In this document: piece after piece, positions 1-5,430 of the stretch
Numbering within the stretch: the first letter of the stretch is position 1
Layout: the number at the start of each line of letters is the position of its first letter
NCBI RefSeq assembly: GCF_963921845.1
Contig: NZ_CAWUGZ010000024.1
Span: 1-14,468 of the forward strand
DNA from: Commensalibacter sp963921845
GTDB lineage: Bacteria; Pseudomonadota; Alphaproteobacteria; Acetobacterales; Acetobacteraceae
DNA length: 14,468 nt
Reading direction: 5' to 3'
Position numbers and translations under genes: made by a program
Notes under the pieces: model-generated
Told to the model about the DNA's origin: nothing
What the model saw: the letters and a program-made list of their open reading frames with translations, nothing else
Databases searched by the model: none

Positions 1-164
1 CTATAAAGTTTATTCTAATAGGCTTCATAAAATTTTTAACAAATTTATAATTATAAAAAACTTTTCGTTACTTATTTTTCAACAAACAAAATTTAAAAAA
101 ACTATTTATATTTTTAATTCAAAATAAAAATACCAATCAATGGCGTAAAGTTAATTTTAAAAAC
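1..164. other. AT-rich intergenic edge downstream of gntK
   Basis: Very AT-rich sequence between the window edge and the gntK stop codon. I see no open reading frame of note, no tRNA-like structure and no clear GC-rich hairpin with a T-run that would mark a gntK terminator. The neighbouring gene lies outside the window. Confidence 0.6.
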
Positions 165-713
165 TCAACTTACCGTTTTGGTTTTTAATAATGTTGATAT
201 AATTTTTTCAAGAATTTTCTCTACAGGTTGATCTGTATCAACAGAGATAACAGATTCGTCTTTCTCAGGTAATTCTAACGTTTTAAGTTGACTAGACAGC
301 AAACTCGCCGGCATAAAATGATTGGAGCGATTTTTTAAACGTTTTTCAATAAGGGGAATAGACGCTTTCAAATAGATAAAATAATAAGGGCAATACAGAT
401 CACCTATTATTCTATCTCTGTATTTCCTCTTTAATGCCGAACACGTTAAAATACCTCTTCCACGATAAAAACGTTCACATGTTTTTAACCATTCATGACA
501 TTGATCAAGCCAAGGCCAACGATCTTCATCATTAAGCGCAATGCCTTTGGACATCTTTTGTATATTGTGCTCAGAATGTAAATCGTCTCCTTCCATGAAG
601 GGCCAATTTAATCTTTGCCTTAACCCATTGGCAATTGTACTCTTTCCACAACCAGAGACACCCATAACAATTAACAAACAAGGCTTTATGTGAATTACAT
701 TGCTGGATAACAC
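165..713 (-). CDS. gntK: gluconokinase (GntK/IdnK family)
   Basis: Cytoplasmic kinase that phosphorylates D-gluconate with ATP to 6-phosphogluconate, feeding the oxidative pentose phosphate branch. The 182 residues match the usual family length. Visible motifs are the P-loop GVSGCGKST (18-26), the EGDDLH segment (41-46) followed by NIQKM and LNDEDRWPWL, the CSALKRKYRD segment, and HFMPASLLSSQ followed by a VDTDQP tail, all typical of gluconokinases. The start is GTG, with GAGGA about 10 nt upstream and an in-frame stop further upstream. No in-frame ATG precedes the P-loop except M17, which would leave almost no N-terminal strand, so GTG is preferred. A 413-bp spacer separates it from rpiA, so it probably has its own promoter. 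It is the last gene of the pentose phosphate cluster. Confidence 0.93.
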   Translation of the reverse strand: MLSSNVIHIKPCLLIVMGVSGCGKSTIANGLRQRLNWPFMEGDDLHSEHNIQKMSKGIALNDEDRWPWLDQCHEWLKTCERFYRGRGILTCSALKRKYRDRIIGDLYCPYYFIYLKASIPLIEKRLKNRSNHFMPASLLSSQLKTLELPEKDESVISVDTDQPVEKILEKIISTLLKTKTVS

Positions 714-880
714 GCAGGATACATCCTCGAAAAATTAACGCTTCGTTTTCACAAACATTAACCCATAATACTGAACCTGTAGAGTCATACCTCGCTTTTT
801 GGCTTATTAAACATAAGAATCATATCCCTCAACTTTGTAATTGAATCTGAAAATCAAACGGGTAAATCGATAGTATGAAA

Positions 881-890
881 CAAACGTTTG
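881..890. promoter_or_regulatory. candidate LacI-family operator palindrome
   Basis: Perfect palindrome CAAACGTTTG, with a G/C base pair at each end and a central CG. Its core AAACGTTT resembles operators bound by LacI/GalR-family repressors such as PurR. It lies about 170 bp upstream of the gntK GTG, a plausible regulatory distance. A 10-bp palindrome can arise by chance several times in 14 kb, the symmetry does not extend further, and no LacI-type regulator is encoded here. The call is tentative. Confidence 0.25.
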
Positions 891-922
891 CAAATGAAGT
901 TGACCGCTGTTGCTCATAATTT

Positions 923-1072
923 ATGAAACCGTCCCTAGCATTATTTAATCCTAGAACTTTTAAAGAAATCTCTACGATTAAAATATTTAGGGAATTTTAC
1001 ACCATCTTAAAATTTGGGGTTGAACCTCTTCTTATTTTAGTAAATCAAATGCTTATAGCAATCCGAATCTAA
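923..1072 (+). pseudogene. possible small or degraded ORF, unknown
   Basis: ATG-to-TAA frame of 49 codons starting MKPSLALFNP and ending in a hydrophobic stretch with LLILVNQ and AIRI. In the same phase, directly upstream, is a 14-codon frame (875-919, MKQTFANEVDRCCS) separated from it only by TAA TTT, so the two could be remnants of one gene interrupted by a stop. No Shine-Dalgarno sequence precedes either ATG and I recognise no family. In AT-rich spacer DNA a frame of this size can occur by chance. Listed as a weak candidate only. Confidence 0.12.
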
Positions 1073-1126
1073 AAATTTCTTTATTTAAAAGTAATAACAA
1101 ACATCAAAGTAATATTTACTCATTTA

Positions 1127-1831
1127 CTATTTTTTCAGATGTTGAATGCCTTTTTGTCCCGCAATCAAAACTTCATCCGTACAATAGGTAAACAAGCCAT
1201 TTTCCATGACGCCTACAATTGCATTAATTTCTTTGCTCAGTCCACATGGATCTGAAATTTGTCCAAATTGACAATCCAGAATCATGTTTTGACCGTCGGT
1301 AATAAAAAAATCAGATGAGCCTTTTTTCATGCGAATTTCGATGGAAGCGCCTATTTTTTCAAGATGTTTTGCGGTAACTTGCCAACCAAAGGGGGCAACT
1401 TCTACTGGGACAGGGGTATGATCTCCCAGTCTATCCACCATTTTTCTCTCGTCCACCACAACGATAAATTGCTTGGAGGCATAACGAACAATTTTTTCTC
1501 TTAACAATGCACCTCCCAACCCTTTTATTAAATGAAAATCTTGATAGGTTACCTCATCCGCGCCATCAATATCCAAATCCAACTCCGGTGTTTCACCTAA
1601 AGTAGAAAGTTTAATCCCAAAAGATTCAGCCAACTGTGCGGTTTCAACTGAAGTGGGTACGCCGATAAACCGTAAATTTTCCTCTTGCCATCTTCTGCCC
1701 AAAGCACGCACAACCCAAGCCGCGGTACTACCGCTGCCCAGCCCTACTTTCATGCCTGATGAAACCAATGAAGCCCCAACTTCACCGACTTGCTGTTTGT
1801 ATACGTCAATTTTATTGTCTTGTATCATCAT
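1127..1831 (-). CDS. rpiA: ribose-5-phosphate isomerase A
   Basis: Interconverts ribose-5-phosphate and ribulose-5-phosphate in the cytoplasm, linking the oxidative and non-oxidative pentose phosphate branches. From the chosen ATG it is 234 residues, normal for RpiA. Visible are the phosphate-binding GLGSGSTA (30-37), DGADE (89-93) with both catalytic aspartates, KGLGGALLREK (103-113) with catalytic Lys103 and Glu112, VVDERK, PVPVEV and a VMENGLF segment near the C-terminus. The frame stays open to a GTG at 1870 that would overlap pgl by 11 nt and add 13 residues. That extension looks unlike RpiA and has no clear ribosome site, whereas the ATG at 1831 has AGGGA about 13 nt upstream. A second ATG follows immediately, so the exact start is uncertain by one codon. 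It lies 28 nt after pgl and is almost certainly cotranscribed with it. Confidence 0.94.
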   Translation of the reverse strand: MMIQDNKIDVYKQQVGEVGASLVSSGMKVGLGSGSTAAWVVRALGRRWQEENLRFIGVPTSVETAQLAESFGIKLSTLGETPELDLDIDGADEVTYQDFHLIKGLGGALLREKIVRYASKQFIVVVDERKMVDRLGDHTPVPVEVAPFGWQVTAKHLEKIGASIEIRMKKGSSDFFITDGQNMILDCQFGQISDPCGLSKEINAIVGVMENGLFTYCTDEVLIAGQKGIQHLKK

Positions 1832-1859
1832 TTTACGTTGCCAATCCCTATGAATAATT

Positions 1860-2624
1860 TTATTCACCACTTACCGCTTTATCAATTATCCAGTGCACTT
1901 CGCCTTCAGTCCGAACTGCGACAGAAGGATACTCTTTTTTTCCCTCTCTTACTTCCCGAAAAATTTGAGCTTTATTTTTGCCACTAACGACAAAAATAAC
2001 AAAACGGCTCGATGCTATTATAGGGTATGTTAATGTCATTCTTTTATAAGGAGCATCGACAGGTTCACTCCACGAAACCCATTTTTGCTTTTCTTTCAAA
2101 ACAGGGGATTTGGGAAATAACGAAGCTGTATGACCGTCCTCTCCTAATCCCAAAAGAACAATGTCAAAAAAAGGCTTACCTACCTGTAACCGATCAACAT
2201 GATACACAGACTTTAATTCTTGTTCGTACAGTTGAGCGGCCTGAGCAACGTCCTCTAAAATTGGCATTGGATGGACGTTGCGAAAAGGAATGGTGATGTG
2301 CTCTAACAACGCTTTTTTGACCATGTAAAAATTACTGGCTTCGTTTGTATAAGGAACCATACGCTCATCCCCAAAAAACAAATGAATTCGATGCCAAGGA
2401 ATACGATGTGCGTAATTTTCACTTCCTAATAACTCATACAGACGTTTTGGCGTCGATCCGCCAGACAAGGCGATTGTTATCGTACCTTCTTTTTTTCTTT
2501 CTGCTTGATGCATTATAAAGCTGGCTAAATAATCAGCCTGAGCGTTCGGGTCAGACAACACTAATACATATCCTGTTTTAGCCGTATGTCCTTTTGACGA
2601 TATATCCTCAATAGTATCAACCAT
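1860..2624 (-). CDS. pgl: 6-phosphogluconolactonase (DevB/Pgl type)
   Basis: Hydrolyses 6-phosphogluconolactone to 6-phosphogluconate, the second step of the oxidative pentose phosphate pathway. The 254-residue protein shows family motifs in order: ALSGGSTPKRLYELL near residue 52, FFGDERMVP with a following NEASNF near 83-98, GLGEDGHTASLFP (159-171), and RMTLTYPII followed by FVVSGKNKA. No signal peptide is visible, so it is cytosolic. The frame can be extended two codons to a TTG at 2630, but the ATG at 2624 has a GAAAG sequence 6 nt upstream and is the simpler choice. It sits between the HAD phosphatase (67 nt upstream) and rpiA (28 nt downstream) in what reads as one operon. The enzyme that makes its substrate, Zwf, is not in the window. 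Confidence 0.94.
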   Translation of the reverse strand: MVDTIEDISSKGHTAKTGYVLVLSDPNAQADYLASFIMHQAERKKEGTITIALSGGSTPKRLYELLGSENYAHRIPWHRIHLFFGDERMVPYTNEASNFYMVKKALLEHITIPFRNVHPMPILEDVAQAAQLYEQELKSVYHVDRLQVGKPFFDIVLLGLGEDGHTASLFPKSPVLKEKQKWVSWSEPVDAPYKRMTLTYPIIASSRFVIFVVSGKNKAQIFREVREGKKEYPSVAVRTEGEVHWIIDKAVSGE

Positions 2625-2691
2625 GATCAACTTTCAACGTGGGAAATGATTTATCCAAAGGTATAAAGATCGAATAATGCTTAGCATACCA

Positions 2692-3537
2692 TTAAGCCCT
2701 AGGTATTACATAATTATAAACGGCGTAAGCCCAACCGTTTTCTTCGTTACTTTTAGTCTGCACATGAGCATGTTGGCAGACGTGCTTAGAAGATTGCCTC
2801 ATAGCAATTGACAAACCCGCGATTTCCAGCATGGGAATATCATTATCCATATCGCCAATACAAGCGGTTTCAGAAATATCAATTTGTAATAAACGCCCTA
2901 ACTCTTTCGCAGCAAAGCCTTTGTTTGCTTTGGGATGCGTAAGATCAAGATACGTTGGAGAGGATCGTAACGCTCGAACACGTTGAGGATAAAACCTGTT
3001 AATTTTTTCTGCTACACGATCCAATAACGCGGTATCTTTCGATACGCCTTCAATTTTGGTAATACGCGTTGCGTATTGATCGAGATTCTCAATCACTCTA
3101 GGTGTTTCTCCCACCAAAGACATTTCACGGGCTACAAAAGGATCGTCTAGGGTAAATACAGACCAATCAAACCCTCCAAATATCCATACATTAATTTGAT
3201 TTTGATTTAATAACTGGCAAATACTTTTAGCATCTTCGGAATCCATAGCCATATTGGAAAGAATTTCTTCTTCAAAGCTAATAATTTCTCCACCATTCAA
3301 AGCAGCATAAGGCGTAGTAATATTCAGGGCTTCGAAATAAGATTTTATGCCTTGTGGCGGTCTACTACTGACTAAGCAAAGCTTTATACCTGCTTTCTCC
3401 AATGCTATTGCTGCTTCAATTGTCTCCCTTGTGAGTTGTTTATCGGCAGGAACGAGCGTACCATCAATATCAGAAACTAATAATTTTATTTTACTCCCAG
3501 TAAACTCTTTTCGGCCATTTTTAATACAATCACTCAC
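2692..3537 (-). CDS. Cof-type HAD-superfamily (IIB) phosphatase
   Basis: Predicted cytoplasmic, Mg-dependent phosphatase acting on a phosphorylated metabolite; the substrate cannot be read from sequence. All four HAD motifs are present: motif I DIDGT (23-27, nucleophile Asp23 and acid/base Asp25), motif II Ser58 in LVSSR, motif III Lys206 in KANKGFA, and motif IV GDMDND (228-233). The cap between motifs II and III is the size seen in Cof/IIB enzymes, and 281 residues is a normal family length. The start is GTG with GGGGAG 8 nt upstream, and no ATG lies before motif I. It heads the HAD-pgl-rpiA group, so a sugar phosphate or phosphosugar acid of this pathway is a natural guess, but that is inference from context only. 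A housekeeping sugar-phosphate or nucleotide phosphatase is equally possible. Confidence 0.9.
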   Translation of the reverse strand: MSDCIKNGRKEFTGSKIKLLVSDIDGTLVPADKQLTRETIEAAIALEKAGIKLCLVSSRPPQGIKSYFEALNITTPYAALNGGEIISFEEEILSNMAMDSEDAKSICQLLNQNQINVWIFGGFDWSVFTLDDPFVAREMSLVGETPRVIENLDQYATRITKIEGVSKDTALLDRVAEKINRFYPQRVRALRSSPTYLDLTHPKANKGFAAKELGRLLQIDISETACIGDMDNDIPMLEIAGLSIAMRQSSKHVCQHAHVQTKSNEENGWAYAVYNYVIPRA

Positions 3538-3545
3538 CGAACTTT

Positions 3546-3551
3546 CTCCCC
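3546..3551 (-). promoter_or_regulatory. strong ribosome binding site for the HAD phosphatase
   Basis: On the minus strand this reads GGGGAG, with 8 nt to the GTG at 3537. It is one of the best Shine-Dalgarno matches in the window and decides the GTG start, since there is no nearby ATG. Confidence 0.7.
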
Positions 3552-3719
3552 ATTATAAAAACAATATAGACAATTTTTATCTCACAAAACTCATCCTTAT
3601 GCGAAACCTTGGCAATAATAAAGTATGAGAAGAATTTAGATTAACAATAAAATCTACAATCGTAAAAACTTAACTTCAAGGCCTTTGAATTTAGGCGTTA
3701 GAAATGAACCAAGGTGACC

Positions 3720-3803
3720 ATGAAACAATCCATCCATGCGAAAAATGTATTATTTTTCTCTTTAGCTTATCTAACCTTATTTTTTTCTGTGATTATTGTA
3801 TAA
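3720..3803 (+). CDS. possible 27-residue single-pass membrane peptide
   Basis: ATG-to-TAA frame of 27 codons. The product would have a short basic, polar N-terminus (MKQSIHAKN) followed by about 18 hydrophobic residues (10-27), enough for one membrane helix with the N-terminus inside. AAGGTG ends 3 nt before the ATG, a fair but closely spaced ribosome site. I do not recognise a family, and there is no plus-strand partner gene nearby. AT-rich DNA easily yields Phe/Leu/Ile-rich frames, so chance is a real alternative. Conservation of the peptide in related genomes would be needed to accept it. Confidence 0.22.
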   Translation: MKQSIHAKNVLFFSLAYLTLFFSVIIV

Positions 3804-3872
3804 CTTCACAAACAAAACTAAGATTTTTACATGAGTTGTATGGTTAGAAATTGGAATCTGGAAAAAATATTT

Positions 3873-3907
3873 ATTAGATTATCATTACTAAATCTTGTTA
3901 ATCTAAT
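3873..3907. repeat. 9-bp inverted repeat in the large spacer
   Basis: ATTAGATTA at 3873-3881 and TAATCTAAT at 3899-3907 are perfect inverted copies with a 17-nt loop. The stem is AT-rich with no T-run behind it, so it is not an obvious terminator. It may be a protein-binding site or chance. Confidence 0.3.
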
Positions 3908-4313
3908 CCACTACCAACACTACCCAATGGCTATGACCAAAAAAATCCATTTTTTCGAACTTTTTCGTTATTTTTTACTTTAAATACATAACTTGAACAT
4001 AATTTTAAGCGTGAAAATATTTTTATTTAAAACAACATTGTCTTTATTTTTTAATACGCTCTACGTTATCTCAATATCAAACTTTTATTCCAGCAAAATT
4101 GAAAAGCTCAATGCATCTCTGTGAACTCTATTTCAACTTAATACTTGTATTACTGCTTTTATATTTGTGCATATATCAAGCCAGGAACTATTTTACCGCC
4201 CAAAAAACTTATCCGAAAACATCTTAGCAATAAAAGAAAACTAGATTTTATCGACTCTAAAAATAGCAATTAAAAAGTAACGCTTCTTCTGACTTTATTC
4301 TGAGAGCAATATT

Positions 4314-4348
4314 AAAAAAAGCCTTAAAAACTTACCTAAGGCTTTTTT
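4314..4348 (-). terminator. intrinsic terminator of gnd
   Basis: Stem GCCTTA (4321-4326) and TAAGGC (4337-4342), extended by A-runs and T-runs on both sides, with a 10-nt loop. Read on the minus strand it begins about 24 nt past the gnd stop and ends in a run of T, as a Rho-independent terminator should. It would end transcripts from tkt-tal-pgi-gnd. The flanking A/T runs make it potentially active in both directions. Confidence 0.8.
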
Positions 4349-4371
4349 ATCAATAATGTTAGGAAAAACGC

Positions 4372-5355
4372 TTATTTTTTCTCAACATGTCCGCCAAAGC
4401 CAAAGCGCATTGCAGATAATATTTTCTCTGCATACGTATTGCCTGAACGAGAACGAAAACGTGTAAATAAAGCCGAGGTAATAACAGGCGCGGGTACTGC
4501 CTCTTCAATTGCAGCTTCCACGGTCCAACGTCCCTCACCGGTATCCGCTACATCCCCTTTAAATTGACTAAGATCGCCATCGTTCGCCAAAGCACCCGCA
4601 CAAAGATCCAATAACCATGAAGGAATAACGCTTCCACGCCGCCAAACTTCTGCAATATCCGCCATATTTAAATTAAAACGCTGATTTTCTGGAAGACGAT
4701 CTGAACCTTTCATACGCATAATATCAAATCCTTCTGCATAGGCCTGCATCATACCGTATTCAATTCCGTTATGAACCATCTTTACGAAATGACCAGAACC
4801 TGCAGGACCACAATGCAAATACCCCTTTTCAGCACGAGGGTTCAAATTGGAACCACGCCCTTGAGTACGTGGAATATCCCCTATCCCCGGGGCAAGGGAC
4901 TCAAGAATAGGATCAATATGATCGACCGCTTCTTGGTTGCCGCCGTACATCATACAATAACCCCGTTCTAGTCCCCAAACGCCACCAGACGTTCCAACAT
5001 CGACGTAATGAATATTTTTTGCGTCAAGATACTGGGCACGACGCATATCATCCTTATAAAAAGTATTACCGCCGTCAATGACAATATCCCCTTTGTTTAA
5101 TACGTTGCCTAAAGCCTCAATGGCTTTCTCGGTAACCTCTCCTGCTGGCAACATAACCCAAATAATTTTTGGCGAAGGAAGTTTAGCTACAAGATCTTCT
5201 AAGTTTTCAGCAATCGAACTTTTGGGTGCCTCTGCCTGTACTTTGTCACTTACACTACGTGTGCGATTTAATAACACGACTTCATGACCATGTCGGGCTA
5301 AACGAACGGCCATATTACCGCCCATTCTTCCCAGTCCATACATACCTAATTTCAT
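4372..5355 (-). CDS. gnd: 6-phosphogluconate dehydrogenase, decarboxylating (short form)
   Basis: Oxidatively decarboxylates 6-phosphogluconate to ribulose-5-phosphate and CO2 with NAD(P). At 327 residues it belongs to the short-form (GndA/YqeC-like) class, not the roughly 470-residue enzyme of E. coli. Visible are the Rossmann motif GLGRMGGNM (7-15), the beta-2 loop LLNRTRS (28-34), VMLPAG (67-72), GTSGGVWGLERG (121-132), the substrate and catalytic segment GSGHFVKMVHNGIEYG (186-201, Lys192 and Asn196), and DTGEGRWT with a later RFRSR. The beta-2 loop carries Asn-Arg-Thr, as in NADP-binding 6PGDHs, instead of an acidic residue, so NADP use is possible. ATG start with AGG 5-6 nt upstream and GGAG further up. 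It follows tal-pgi by 75 nt, with a hairpin between them. Confidence 0.95.
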   Translation of the reverse strand: MKLGMYGLGRMGGNMAVRLARHGHEVVLLNRTRSVSDKVQAEAPKSSIAENLEDLVAKLPSPKIIWVMLPAGEVTEKAIEALGNVLNKGDIVIDGGNTFYKDDMRRAQYLDAKNIHYVDVGTSGGVWGLERGYCMMYGGNQEAVDHIDPILESLAPGIGDIPRTQGRGSNLNPRAEKGYLHCGPAGSGHFVKMVHNGIEYGMMQAYAEGFDIMRMKGSDRLPENQRFNLNMADIAEVWRRGSVIPSWLLDLCAGALANDGDLSQFKGDVADTGEGRWTVEAAIEEAVPAPVITSALFTRFRSRSGNTYAEKILSAMRFGFGGHVEKK

Positions 5356-5395
5356 AGAACCTATGACTCCATAATAACATTATCAAAAAATAAAT

Positions 5396-5421
5396 GCCTT
5401 ATCTTTAAAATAAGATAAGGC
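5396..5421 (-). terminator. hairpin between tal-pgi and gnd
   Basis: Perfect 10-bp stem GCCTTATCTT / AAGATAAGGC with a 6-nt loop, 9 nt beyond the tal-pgi stop codon. On the minus strand it is followed by ATTTATTTTTT, an acceptable terminator tail. Because gnd starts only 40 nt further on, it may terminate tal-pgi transcripts fully or partly, or act as an mRNA-stabilising processing element inside one operon. Confidence 0.65.
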
Positions 5422-5430
5422 GCAAATTAA

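Larger units (their letters stand above)
714..1126. other. intergenic region between rpiA and gntK
   Basis: Spacer of 413 bp, AT-rich. It holds the presumed gntK promoter region, a 10-bp palindrome CAAACGTTTG (881-890), and on the plus strand a 49-codon frame (923-1072) preceded in phase by a 14-codon frame (875-919) and one stop. I see no tRNA, no clear rpiA terminator and no sigma-70 promoter pair good enough to call. Confidence 0.6.
3538..4371. other. 834-bp AT-rich intergenic region
   Basis: The longest gene-poor stretch, separating gnd from the HAD-pgl-rpiA group. It contains the gnd terminator (4314-4348), a 9-bp inverted repeat ATTAGATTA/TAATCTAAT with a 17-nt loop (3873-3907), and a 27-codon plus-strand frame with a possible ribosome site (3720-3803). 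The HAD operon promoter should lie at its left end; TATAAT occurs on the minus strand at 3552-3557, but with no good -35 and too close to the ribosome site to call. I see no tRNA, no transposon ends and no long ORF on either strand. Confidence 0.6.

Noticed and set aside
1653..3628. Several plus-strand open frames opposite rpiA, pgl and the HAD gene
   Set aside because: They lie antisense to genes with clear family motifs, show no recognisable domains and have no ribosome sites; they are shadows of the real frames.
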